Source of the DNA: a virus
IMG/VR virus record: IMGVR_UViG_3300020471_002216
Location: 1-28,358 of that record
Reading direction: 5' to 3' (one strand)
Length of the DNA: 28,358 bases
The translations under genes were made by a program, and so were the position numbers. Shown piece by piece: positions 1 to 7,858 of this stretch. Each line of letters begins with the position of its first letter. Position 1 is the stretch's first letter. The notes below the pieces were generated by a model. That model saw only the letters and a list, made by a program, of their open reading frames with translations, ran no database searches and was not told the origin of the DNA.

Positions 1-1257
1 AAGTCGAGATACAAAAACCTTTACCTTGCTTTCTTGATTTGAGAATTTTTCTCCTCCTACTAATATATTGTTTAGACCATTATTGATGTCTCGATCAAAA
101 ATCTCATATTTTTGAGGATTCATTAGCTCTGCAATTTTAGGAACTACGAATTCAGCTTTTGTAGTATAGTCAGCAATTAGAACTCTTCCCACAGATTCAT
201 TCTGAAAAAGTTCTTGCATAGCTTGTAAGTTGCGTTGATTGATGCCGCCTTTCTCGGGGTCCGTTCCCATAGTAACAAGAAGTATTGCTTGTTGCATACA
301 TCTTCCAATGGCCATATCCATTTTTTTAAGCTCGTCTTTAAAGCTTATATCTGCTAAAACGGGATATCCCATAGGTACAGCAAAAGGCTCATAATCTTGC
401 TTCTTATAAAAAACGGCTACTATTTTATCTATATCCAATGGTATCTGTACAGCCGCACTTCTTGTTGTATCGATTTGTTTTTGAATATTCTTGGGGAGAG
501 AATCAAATATCTGTTTATCCTCTTCTGTAGTACGCTGCTTTAATCTCTCAAGTTCATAATTGGTAACTAATTTATAATATACGGGATTATTGAAGGCTAA
601 AGTCCCTGTCATTCTAATATCCGCAGGGTTTACGAGCATATAAGAACTTGGAAGTTTATTAGCTGAACTTAATGTAGACGATAAATTACTACCAAAAGTT
701 TGTGTTATTTTGCTAACTTCTTGATTACTTAATGTAGCGTCAAATCTATATATAAATACATTACCTGATCTATAATATTCTCTAAAAAATTGATCTTGAA
801 AATCCCAAATATTTAATTTATTAAATAAAGCCTCAAAAAAAGATCGAGATTTTTTACTTGCTCCCCTAAAATAAATATCTCCTAGAGAAAATTCTGTCAT
901 CAAATCTACAACATTTCTAAACTGAGAAAAATTATAGTAAGCTTTTTGACATAAAATTACAGCGTCTCTAACATCTAAACTTTTAGTGCTACTATCTCCA
1001 TATTCGTAAGAATATTTAAATGGTACTAACCCATTAGAAATATTGGCATATTTATCAGTACGATTGATAGTCGCAGACTTATTACGTCGAGTGGTGGTAT
1101 ACCCAGTGTTAATATTTGCAGTAGATTCATAAGCCATAAAAGGAGTTGTATCTTCATCTATTTTCTTAGATGCTGTACTAGTCATCTTTTTAGCTGATTT
1201 TTTAGCGGGTTTTCTCCCAGTAGCAGATGTTTTTGCGGCTTTCTTAGGCTTACTCAT
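1..1257 (-). CDS. Phage portal protein, N-terminal 419 residues (3' end outside window)
   Basis: An uninterrupted minus-strand frame runs from ATG at 1257 to the window edge. The portal is the dodecameric ring at the capsid vertex through which DNA enters and leaves. The call rests on position directly downstream of the large terminase and on portal-like segments such as FREYYRSGNVFIYRF, DIDKIVAVFYKK and KDELKKMDMAIGR. The first 35 or so residues are a Lys/Ala/Ser/Thr-rich basic tail (MSKPKKAAKTSATGRK...), which looks like a disordered histone-H1-like extension and is not needed for the portal fold. A 21-nt gap separates it from the terminase stop and holds a TGTAAT-like element. No Shine-Dalgarno is visible. 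The portal call is by pattern recognition; another head protein is possible but less likely. Confidence 0.75.
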   Translation of the reverse strand, partial: MSKPKKAAKTSATGRKPAKKSAKKMTSTASKKIDEDTTPFMAYESTANINTGYTTTRRNKSATINRTDKYANISNGLVPFKYSYEYGDSSTKSLDVRDAVILCQKAYYNFSQFRNVVDLMTEFSLGDIYFRGASKKSRSFFEALFNKLNIWDFQDQFFREYYRSGNVFIYRFDATLSNQEVSKITQTFGSNLSSTLSSANKLPSSYMLVNPADIRMTGTLAFNNPVYYKLVTNYELERLKQRTTEEDKQIFDSLPKNIQKQIDTTRSAAVQIPLDIDKIVAVFYKKQDYEPFAVPMGYPVLADISFKDELKKMDMAIGRCMQQAILLVTMGTDPEKGGINQRNLQAMQELFQNESVGRVLIADYTTKAEFVVPKIAELMNPQKYEIFDRDINNGLNNILVGGEKFSNQESKVKVFVSRL

Positions 1258-1268
1258 AATTAATAAAC

Positions 1269-1277
1269 TATTACACT
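1269..1277 (-). promoter_or_regulatory. Candidate promoter element before the portal gene (AGTGTAATA)
   Basis: Reads AGTGTAATA on the minus strand, beginning 20 nt before the portal ATG, just past the terminase stop. The same core precedes other genes that open a non-coding gap in this window. TGTAAT is one base from a canonical -10 hexamer. Its promoter role is inferred. Confidence 0.35.
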
Positions 1278-1278
1278 T

Positions 1279-3111
1279 TTAACGGAACATTTGAGGTAAA
1301 AAGGTAGAATTTATTTCATTTTCATTTGTATTCTTACCGTCATTGTAACATTTAAGACCCCAATTAGCTAGCATTAAAGTAGTATAGTTGTCTTTTCGAG
1401 CTCTATGAGGAGAAGTGCTTCTTTTCAAATGTTGAGGTAAATCAAAGGTTTGAGTTCCTTTTGCTGTAGATTTTACCTCTACCAAGGCACATTGTTTTTT
1501 TGTAGAATAAATTAAAGTATCTTGTGTTTCTATAAATTCTCCAATATTATTTTCTTCAACTAACTTTAAATTAATATTATGATTGGATTGCTTGTCAAAA
1601 GCTGAACCATTGGCTGTTGTGCGTGAGGCAAACCATATTTTCTTGTGATCTATAGCAGCTTGAAGATGTTCGTTAGCTTTTCTTAAAAAATCACTAGTAA
1701 AATTTTGTTTAAAACAAATGCGGTGATCTGTTTTATTTAAGTCTCTTTTAAATCTTCTTATTTCTTTTAAATAATCAGCCCCATCCTTAGAAGCGTCAAA
1801 ATCTATAAATTTAAGATTTATACCAGCATTAATAAAGTTTTCTGATTCATTGCAACTATCTAAAAATTGATATCCTGCATTATCAATGACTATTAGCTCT
1901 ATATTAAAATTGGTGTATAAATAAAAAAGATAATTTATATGTTGTTTTAAATCTCCTCCCGCCACAGCATAGCTATGAACCAAAGTCCCTTCGCCCGTAC
2001 TTTCGTCCACCTCTAACAATGACATCGCAAAAAAATCAGAGCTAGGACTATTAGAAAAAGACGGATCAATACCTAAAATATATCTACAATCTGATTTACC
2101 CCTTACTAAAGTGGTTGGACTCTCTCCATCAGGTATAGTACATAAATGCATTTTTTTAGCGCTAAAGTAAGAGTCTGAACCATCAGTAAATTGAGCGCAG
2201 TATTCCCTTAAGAAAGAAGAATGAGAAGCACCACCGTCTTGAGCTTCCTCAATTACTGTTTTATCTATCATTTCTTCTGGTAACGCTTCATAACCCATTT
2301 GAGAAATAAAATAATTTGCATCCCCACTCTCATCTGAATAAATTTTATTAGTCCACTCTTTATAAGTTTTATATAAATTTTCAAAAGTATAAGAAGCAGA
2401 AGAAAGGGCTATCATTTTAGAGTTATTTTCAAACTGCATTCTATCTTCCTCTTTCATTTTACCTCTTTTTATTAAATCATCTTCCATAGTCCTCACTTCT
2501 AATCTTTCTTTCATATTTTGAGGAGCCACTAAAAAAGGCATTAAAACAGTATTTATTAGCTCTTCTGGTAATAACAAAAACTCATCCAGCAAAAGAATAT
2601 TAGCCCTAAAACCTCGAATTTTTTCACCGTTAAGAGGAATGGCGGTGATAGTGCCTCCATTTATAGACCATTCAAATTGATCATTTCTTTTGGATGGCTT
2701 GGCAGCGAATGCTTGCTGTAATAATTCAGCGCCCTTAGAAGTGACTATTTTTTCTAGATTATTAAAAATAAATCTTGCAGTACGAAAAGTAGGTCCCGCA
2801 ATAAGAATCTTAGTGCCAGGATTAAATATACATTGCAGAAAACAAAAAATAGATGCTATAAAAGTTTTACCGCAGCCGCGCCCCCATACACACATGGAAA
2901 AATTTCTGTTCATCATTCCCTTCAGTGTTATTTCTTGAAAGGGAGCAAGCTTAATTCCTGAGATTAGTTCGGTAGTAATCCCCAAGTTAGAAGATAAAAA
3001 TTTAGCCAAAGAAACTTTAGCCTCTTTATCTTCAAGTACACCTTCTAACTTCAACAACTCTTTGTTAATATCGGGCGTATCTTTTTTATATTTATCAGGG
3101 CAATACCACAT
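1279..3111 (-). CDS. Terminase large subunit (DNA-packaging ATPase/nuclease)
   Basis: This is the packaging motor that docks on the portal, pumps DNA into the procapsid and cuts the concatemer. At 610 aa it is the same size as T4 gp17. The N-terminal ATPase shows Walker A WGRGCGKT (residues 76-83) and Walker B ILLLDE (D176, E177). The C-terminal RNase-H-like nuclease begins with ILGIDPSFSN (D349), followed by the acidic strand LIVIDNAGYQ. Both domains look intact. It starts 2 nt after the preceding oxygenase stop and is followed by the portal. Unlike T4, no tail sheath or tube gene lies between terminase and portal. Confidence 0.93.
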   Translation of the reverse strand: MWYCPDKYKKDTPDINKELLKLEGVLEDKEAKVSLAKFLSSNLGITTELISGIKLAPFQEITLKGMMNRNFSMCVWGRGCGKTFIASIFCFLQCIFNPGTKILIAGPTFRTARFIFNNLEKIVTSKGAELLQQAFAAKPSKRNDQFEWSINGGTITAIPLNGEKIRGFRANILLLDEFLLLPEELINTVLMPFLVAPQNMKERLEVRTMEDDLIKRGKMKEEDRMQFENNSKMIALSSASYTFENLYKTYKEWTNKIYSDESGDANYFISQMGYEALPEEMIDKTVIEEAQDGGASHSSFLREYCAQFTDGSDSYFSAKKMHLCTIPDGESPTTLVRGKSDCRYILGIDPSFSNSPSSDFFAMSLLEVDESTGEGTLVHSYAVAGGDLKQHINYLFYLYTNFNIELIVIDNAGYQFLDSCNESENFINAGINLKFIDFDASKDGADYLKEIRRFKRDLNKTDHRICFKQNFTSDFLRKANEHLQAAIDHKKIWFASRTTANGSAFDKQSNHNINLKLVEENNIGEFIETQDTLIYSTKKQCALVEVKSTAKGTQTFDLPQHLKRSTSPHRARKDNYTTLMLANWGLKCYNDGKNTNENEINSTFLPQMFR

Positions 3112-3113
3112 TT

Positions 3114-3788
3114 TTACTCTATATCGTAAAACTGAGAATACAATCTTTGTTGTTCTTTTGGCATGTTTGGTTCAAAAACATAATAATAAGTAGCTAAAGA
3201 TAATCTAAACCTGTCTTCAGGACACTCCAAAGGAATGGGGCATCCGTGATAAGATTCTTCATCGGTATTAAAAATAACCATTTTATTAAAGGTTGGCGGT
3301 ATGTCTACTACCTTTTCGGTTTTATCTTTATTCCAAAGTTCTAAATTTCCATTCCACTCAGGTTTCCAATTTTTATTTAAAAAAAGTAAAACATTAATTT
3401 TTCTTACTAAATTTGTTTTTTTGTTGTAATTGAAATCTTTATGAATGTTTAATTTACCCCCTCGACCCGTGCAATGGATACCTCCTCCTGTATTTAAGGG
3501 GTCATCTATTATTCCTGAAATCCCAGTTATCTGTTTTAAGAAATATAAAAATTCAGTGGAATGAAGTTCCCATATGATTTTTTGAACTTCGAATGGCATT
3601 GCACTGGGGTCTTCTAACCATCGTTTATTAACTTGAAAATTGTAATCTTTCTGCTTCCACTCTAAATTCTCCATATTATTTTCTATGGAATTCAAGCACT
3701 CAGTTAAATCATCTTCATTAAAAAAATGATCTATAATTTTGTGCGGAAAAGGGCGTGAATTTTTATATCTATAATTATGTAGGTACAT
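3114..3788 (-). CDS. 2-oxoglutarate/Fe(II)-dependent oxygenase (prolyl-4-hydroxylase-like)
   Basis: A 224-aa oxygenase of the double-stranded beta-helix type, which uses 2-oxoglutarate, O2 and Fe(II) to hydroxylate a substrate. The iron triad is visible as H116-x-D118 in LNIHKDFNYN and H181 in ESYHGCP. The 2OG-binding arginine is probably R195 in RFRLSLATYYY (R193 is adjacent). Hydrophobic strand patterns between these (INVLLFLN, NKMVIFNT) fit the fold. It lies between the terminase and the ERCC4-type nuclease, 5 nt after the latter's stop. Such enzymes are common in large phages and usually of unknown substrate; protein, DNA base or glycan hydroxylation are all possible. Confidence 0.85.
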   Translation of the reverse strand: MYLHNYRYKNSRPFPHKIIDHFFNEDDLTECLNSIENNMENLEWKQKDYNFQVNKRWLEDPSAMPFEVQKIIWELHSTEFLYFLKQITGISGIIDDPLNTGGGIHCTGRGGKLNIHKDFNYNKKTNLVRKINVLLFLNKNWKPEWNGNLELWNKDKTEKVVDIPPTFNKMVIFNTDEESYHGCPIPLECPEDRFRLSLATYYYVFEPNMPKEQQRLYSQFYDIE

Positions 3789-3793
3789 TATTG

Positions 3794-4726
3794 TTAAAGA
3801 CTTTTTTTATCGTAGGCCAATTGTAAGTCAATTTTTTTATAAATACAATTACTAAAAAATATTTTTTCTATAACTCTAACTGATTCTTTTCTTCCTTTGA
3901 CAAAAAGGAATTGTATGTGATCATATTTTTGTATCATTTCACGCACTTTATGAAATATAAATTCAGGAGTTACTTTTATTTTTTTAGAAATGTACGGAAG
4001 AAAGGGAAAAGCTAATGCATTAGTAAGAGTATCTTCTATTACTATGATTAGATTGGCGTCATTTTCCGCCGCCCTTTCTATTTCTCTACAAAATCTATCA
4101 TAATTTTGGACACTGATAGTTGATATAAAATCTGCTAACGATTTTCTTTCTATATAGCAGTTGCAAGTCAGAGATTTTTCGCTTAAAGCGTAGTCTCCAA
4201 ATTTCAAACCTTTTATTTCTGTGGGCAAGTTAAATTTTAAAGGTAATTGCTCACGAGTATCTACATATATTTTACAATCTTTTTCTTCGCTACTGATGGC
4301 TATATTTTGAGTTTTTTTATATTTATTTTTAAATCCTAAAGATTTACAAAGTTTGTAATAATCATTAAATTTTTTTTCAAATGATATTATAGATGGAAGT
4401 GCTAAACTACGAAGTTCTACTTGGCAAGGGGAATATATTAATCCTTTTTCTTCTTTTCTTTTGGTTAGTATTTTTTTTAAATATTCTTTAGCATCTTTTT
4501 CCGATAAATTATCTAACCATTTTAATAAGTTGGTTTTAGTGTTAAAGTCTGTCTTAAAATAGTATTCTTTAGATTTAAATTTTATAATTTTACCATCGTA
4601 TAAATCATAACGAGGGCAATATTTTTGATAGTAAGCGGCTACCCGAAGATCGTGCTTTTTTAAATGAGAATGAAGCTTTCTCTCCGTTTCGAATTCTTGT
4701 CCACATACTTTACATTTAAAACTCAT
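3794..4726 (-). CDS. C2H2 zinc-finger / ERCC4-type nuclease
   Basis: A 310-aa two-domain protein. The N-terminus has a C2H2 finger, C5-x2-C8-x12-H21-x3-H25. The C-terminal half has the signature of the ERCC4 (XPF/Mus81-like) nuclease: VDTREQ (D156, E159), GDY (177-179) and IERKS (E193, R194, K195), the metal-binding core of structure-specific endonucleases. The central 50-140 region is Lys-rich and unassigned. Its position among packaging genes suggests trimming of branched DNA before packaging, the job endonuclease VII (gp49) does in T4, but that is inference. It overlaps the upstream sulfotransferase stop by 11 nt. Confidence 0.8.
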   Translation of the reverse strand: MSFKCKVCGQEFETERKLHSHLKKHDLRVAAYYQKYCPRYDLYDGKIIKFKSKEYYFKTDFNTKTNLLKWLDNLSEKDAKEYLKKILTKRKEEKGLIYSPCQVELRSLALPSIISFEKKFNDYYKLCKSLGFKNKYKKTQNIAISSEEKDCKIYVDTREQLPLKFNLPTEIKGLKFGDYALSEKSLTCNCYIERKSLADFISTISVQNYDRFCREIERAAENDANLIIVIEDTLTNALAFPFLPYISKKIKVTPEFIFHKVREMIQKYDHIQFLFVKGRKESVRVIEKIFFSNCIYKKIDLQLAYDKKSL

Positions 4727-5453
4727 ATTTAAATCTTTTTATATCTTCTTCGTAAAGTTTGTGTATAATCTCTTGATTTTTTTTTGTATAAAACTTTTTA
4801 TAGTTAGGCTTGTTGTAAATTTTACCCTCTCTTTTTAAGGTAGTATTTTTGAGCTTGTTTTTCTTTAAAACCACATTAAAATTATTTTTTAATTTTTCAA
4901 ATTTACAAATATAATCTAGTTTTATTTTTCCATTTAATTCAATCCACCTAACTTGAGGCATTATCCATCTTCCATTTAGTCGATTATTTAATATCCTATT
5001 GTTGTCAAAACGGGGGTCGTAAATTAAATCTTTTTGAGATTCAAGCCTTTCGATAAAACTTGAAAAAGCAGTCTTAAATTTTAAAAATAACTTTTGATCA
5101 GTAAAATCATTTTTTTTATTAGCAAGAAGTTCTCTTCCTTTGTTCCATGCTCTAATGCGGGCTGAAGCGCCCCTAGTTGAAAATTGACCCGTGTCAGCAA
5201 GGTACTGAAAATAAACAACTTCGGCATGAGACCATAAATACCAAGAAAGTAGTCTGTCCCAAGGATTTCTAACTATTGTAAATTTAAAATAATTTTTTAT
5301 ATCATAATGATTATCATATTCTTCAAGAGTTAAATGCTGTGCGGTTTCAGGCTTCCACCCATGATCAAATTTAAAATTAAAATATTTTTCAACACTTGTG
5401 CCACCCGTGCGAGGAATGTGTACAAAAATTATTTTTTTATCATGTAAAATCAT
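4716..5453 (-). CDS. Sulfotransferase family protein (PAPS-dependent, type 2)
   Basis: A 245-aa member of the carbohydrate sulfotransferase superfamily, which moves sulfate from PAPS to a sugar hydroxyl. The 5'-phosphosulfate loop is HIPRTGGTS (residues 12-20). The 3'-phosphate site is IVRNPWDRLLSWY (R62, S70). The C-terminus is Lys/Asn-rich. No signal peptide or membrane segment is seen, so it is probably soluble in the infected cell. It lies away from the sugar island, between the 361-aa unknown protein and the ERCC4 nuclease, and starts 1 nt after the upstream stop. A second paralogue lies at 11670-12281. Confidence 0.85.
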   Translation of the reverse strand: MILHDKKIIFVHIPRTGGTSVEKYFNFKFDHGWKPETAQHLTLEEYDNHYDIKNYFKFTIVRNPWDRLLSWYLWSHAEVVYFQYLADTGQFSTRGASARIRAWNKGRELLANKKNDFTDQKLFLKFKTAFSSFIERLESQKDLIYDPRFDNNRILNNRLNGRWIMPQVRWIELNGKIKLDYICKFEKLKNNFNVVLKKNKLKNTTLKREGKIYNKPNYKKFYTKKNQEIIHKLYEEDIKRFKYEF

Positions 5454-5454
5454 T

Positions 5455-6540
5455 TTAATTTAAAACTTCATCTTCTGACAACCCCATGATCCTCGCTTTA
5501 ATCTCATCCATTGAACTTAATTTTTTAACCTCTTCAGAAATAGATTCTTTTCGTAGTTGCGCTAAGTGGATCATCTTTTGTCTTGATTCTTCTGACTTCC
5601 ACATTTCAACTAAATTGAGTATGCTGGCATTTTCTTTCAATTGATTTTTTAGCCTGTCACTTCTTTTTTCTTTTAAACTTTCTAAAAGTTTTTGTTGTCT
5701 ATTTACAGATTGATGATATTCATTTTGTGCAGTATTTATAGCCTCAACTAAAGACATTGCTATTCGCCTTCCATCTGTATCATTGGCCGCGTCATCTAAT
5801 AAATTTTGTAAATGCTCTACGCGGTGTTGAATGTTAGAAGCGATAACTACTTCTGAAGACAAAACAATGTATTGATCTACCTCTTCTTGAGTTAAATCAT
5901 TTTTGTCACATGTATACCTTACAAAACTTGATTCAAAAAGTTCTCGTGTTCCTGTGGAATTATAACTATTAATTTGATGTATGAAGCGGTAAGTGTTCAT
6001 ATACCCCAATAAAGATTCTACGTTTTTCTTTTCTTTTGCTGTTAGCTTTTCTTTATCCCATTTTTCATAAATATATTTATTAATTTTTGATAGGGCCAAG
6101 CTAAAAGTAGAAGGAGGCTTATATTCGTCGTGGGTAATATTTATTTCTTCCGAAGAATCGTGGGAGGGGTCTATTTGTTTTATGTAATCTTCAACAACTT
6201 TAGCTTCTTTATTTAAATTAGTAATCTTTTCATTAGCAAAAATAACCCTCGCTATTTCTACGAAAGTCATCATTTTATAATTATTATCTATAAATTCTTT
6301 ATGCTCATCTGTAAGCTCTATCTCTTTATGTTTATACTCTTGAGCCGCTCGGGCTTTAATACTTTGATCTGCTAAAAATGCTTTAACAGCTTTGCCCTCC
6401 TTGCTTCTTCCGTCTACTTTTTTATCTGGAAAGGCTAAGTTTATTAACTGTAATAAAGAAGGGGGGTTTTCAGGTCTAGAATTCCATTCCCGAATTATTG
6501 TTTCCTTTTGCTGATTAGATAAAATTATTTCTTCACTCAT
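5455..6540 (-). CDS. Unknown 361-aa protein with duplicated N-terminal helical domain
   Basis: No family is recognised. The N-terminus appears to hold two divergent copies of one 45-55 residue helical unit, about residues 7-60 and 76-122. Each runs from an L(S/T)-x2-(Q/H)KE helix through a (L/I)-x2-(L/I)A/AR helix to an (N/D)-x-(E/S)(A/G)K motif, a layout like paired helix-turn-helix domains. Residues 150-361 are charged, largely helical and coiled-coil-like (250-350 rich in Q, E, K, R). The start codon overlaps the sigma-factor stop (ATGA). A DNA-binding partner of the sigma factor, or a small terminase, could be proposed from position and shape, but neither is shown by the sequence. Confidence 0.6.
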   Translation of the reverse strand: MSEEIILSNQQKETIIREWNSRPENPPSLLQLINLAFPDKKVDGRSKEGKAVKAFLADQSIKARAAQEYKHKEIELTDEHKEFIDNNYKMMTFVEIARVIFANEKITNLNKEAKVVEDYIKQIDPSHDSSEEINITHDEYKPPSTFSLALSKINKYIYEKWDKEKLTAKEKKNVESLLGYMNTYRFIHQINSYNSTGTRELFESSFVRYTCDKNDLTQEEVDQYIVLSSEVVIASNIQHRVEHLQNLLDDAANDTDGRRIAMSLVEAINTAQNEYHQSVNRQQKLLESLKEKRSDRLKNQLKENASILNLVEMWKSEESRQKMIHLAQLRKESISEEVKKLSSMDEIKARIMGLSEDEVLN

Positions 6541-7220
6541 ATTATATCTATTTCCCCTTTTTCTAAAACTTTTTTAACCTTTTCTATAATAGCTTTTTTA
6601 ATATTTTTAATATGTTTATAACCAGGAAGCCTTCCTTCTTCTGAGCTTTTATAATTCATTATAGTAGCTACCTCTTCATCTGATTTATTTTCAATATATA
6701 TTAATTGATAAACTGTTCTTTCTATTGGTTTGAGTCTGAGTAACATAGCTTCATGAAGTTTTTTTGTATTAGATTTAAAACTATTATTATTATAAGATAA
6801 ATTTTTAGCCTCAACGAAATGATGATCCATAGAGACGGGTATTTTTAAATTTTGCGCGTCTTTTTTGTTCTTACTCCAATATTCATAAAGAGGACATCTT
6901 ATACATTGCTTTTCGAATAAAGTGCAACCGTCTAGTTCTTCTGCCGCAGCGCATTTTAAACAAGGACGAGTAAAATTTCCGTAATTATTTCTTACTAAAT
7001 TCTTAAGTTGATTAGAAATTATTCTATTTAGCCACGGCTTTAGAGGTTGTTTGGGGTCATAAAGTTTCCATTTTTTAAAAATATGTATTTTTATAATTTG
7101 AGAAACATCTTCAAAATCCATCCAAGCTAAAGACTGCAAGTTCCATTTAGATTTCCTTTTACGGATTTCCTCATCGATAACTTGTATACAATCTTCAAAA
7201 TTTTTATGAGTATCGCTCAA
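6537..7220 (-). CDS. Phage sigma-70-like RNA polymerase sigma factor with cysteine-rich insert
   Basis: A 227-aa protein with region 2 near residues 30-80 (DFEDVSQIIKIHIFKKW ... PWLNRIISNQLKNLVRN) and a region 4 helix-turn-helix near 160-220 (LKPIERTVYQLIYIENKS, DEEVATIMNY). It would redirect host RNA polymerase to phage, probably late, promoters, as T4 gp55 does. Between the two regions sits a cysteine cluster (C87, C90, C99, C106, C109), a likely zinc site unusual for a sigma factor. The start is TTG, 1 nt after the stop of the zinc-ribbon gene; the next ATG (codon 34) would remove the front of region 2. It is coupled to the next gene by an ATGA overlap. Confidence 0.78.
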   Translation of the reverse strand: MSDTHKNFEDCIQVIDEEIRKRKSKWNLQSLAWMDFEDVSQIIKIHIFKKWKLYDPKQPLKPWLNRIISNQLKNLVRNNYGNFTRPCLKCAAAEELDGCTLFEKQCIRCPLYEYWSKNKKDAQNLKIPVSMDHHFVEAKNLSYNNNSFKSNTKKLHEAMLLRLKPIERTVYQLIYIENKSDEEVATIMNYKSSEEGRLPGYKHIKNIKKAIIEKVKKVLEKGEIDII

Positions 7221-7221
7221 A

Positions 7222-7590
7222 CTATTGAGAGGAACGTGGTCTAATTGCGGAGCTTTCTTTTTTTAATTGCGCCAAAGTTTCTTCTGGCGAAAGGGGATTT
7301 TTTTCTCTTTCTGGAGCGTTTTTAGGAGGAGGAGAGGAGGAGTGCTGCTCCATTATACTGCCTAATGTAGGAGCTGGAGAATCAAAAGTTTCTAAACCGA
7401 ATTCTAAACCGTTTAGATTTTCAAATGATACACGATTTTCTTCTACTTCCCGTGGTTCTTGTTTAGCATTAGAAGCTGGATGACTTACGCTACCCAAAGA
7501 AGCTCCGCAGCTTTGACAAAAGTTTGGCTTTTGCAAAGTATAGGCATGAGCGTGGCCACAGCTTTGGCAATATACCTTTAGATTACTCAT
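7222..7590 (-). CDS. Small zinc-ribbon protein
   Basis: A 122-aa protein whose N-terminus is a zinc ribbon with C8-x2-C11 and C25-x2-C28 (YCQSCGH ... FCQSCGA). Residues 35-122 are Pro/Ser/Glu-rich and look disordered. It is the first gene of the block that includes the sigma factor, which starts 1 nt after its stop, so a transcription-related role is plausible but not shown. A TGTAATA element lies 15 nt before its ATG. Confidence 0.7.
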   Translation of the reverse strand: MSNLKVYCQSCGHAHAYTLQKPNFCQSCGASLGSVSHPASNAKQEPREVEENRVSFENLNGLEFGLETFDSPAPTLGSIMEQHSSSPPPKNAPEREKNPLSPEETLAQLKKESSAIRPRSSQ

Positions 7591-7596
7591 GAAGTA

Positions 7597-7605
7597 TATT
7601 ACAGC
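7597..7605 (-). promoter_or_regulatory. Candidate promoter element before the zinc-ribbon gene (GCTGTAATA)
   Basis: Minus-strand GCTGTAATA begins 15 nt before the zinc-ribbon ATG. It shares TGTAATA with the elements before portal and PhoH. It would drive the sigma-factor/terminase block. No clear -35 is seen in the surrounding A/T tract. Confidence 0.3.
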
Positions 7606-7651
7606 AAAAAAATAAAAAAAACAAAATAAAAATAAATATTTTTATAAAAAG

Positions 7652-7681
7652 AGTGTAATGATAATCTCTTTTAGTGTAAGA
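7652..7681 (+). promoter_or_regulatory. Two candidate promoter elements facing the small plus-strand ORF
   Basis: Plus-strand AGTGTAATG (7652-7660) and AGTGTAAGA (7673-7681) repeat the element found before minus-strand genes, here in the opposite direction. The second begins 15 nt before an ATG at 7688. With 7597-7605 they form a divergent pair across an A/T-rich gap. Confidence 0.3.
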
Positions 7682-7687
7682 TATTAC

Positions 7688-7858
7688 ATGAAAAACTTGT
7701 GCCCCAAAAAAAACGCTCTTTTAAAAAAACTTAAAAAAATAGGAGACTTAAGTTTAATTAACTGTTCTCATAAAGACGATGATATTAGTGATAACTCTAG
7801 AAATATCAATCGTTTAGCTCGTGATTGTTTTGAAGCTTTAAGTAAGAGTGTTAATTAA
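7688..7858 (+). CDS. Small plus-strand ORF, 56 aa, unknown
   Basis: The only plausible plus-strand gene. The frame is open from ATG 7658 (66 aa), but ATG 7688 is preferred: it lies 15 nt after an AGTGTAAGA element, the same spacing as at the PhoH and zinc-ribbon genes. The 7658 ATG overlaps the first copy of the element. The product is small and basic at the N-terminus (MKNLCPKKNALLKKLKKIG), then acidic and polar, with no signal peptide or known domain. It ends tail-to-tail with the PhoH-like gene, the two stops overlapping within TTAATTAA. The ORF could be fortuitous in AT-rich DNA; the fact that it fills the gap between PhoH and the zinc-ribbon gene supports it. Confidence 0.45.
   Translation: MKNLCPKKNALLKKLKKIGDLSLINCSHKDDDISDNSRNINRLARDCFEALSKSVN

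Noticed and set aside
748-760. TATAAATA boxes inside genes (near 750, 13890 and 22990)
   Set aside because: They lie within coding sequence and mostly on the strand opposite to transcription; expected by chance in AT-rich DNA.
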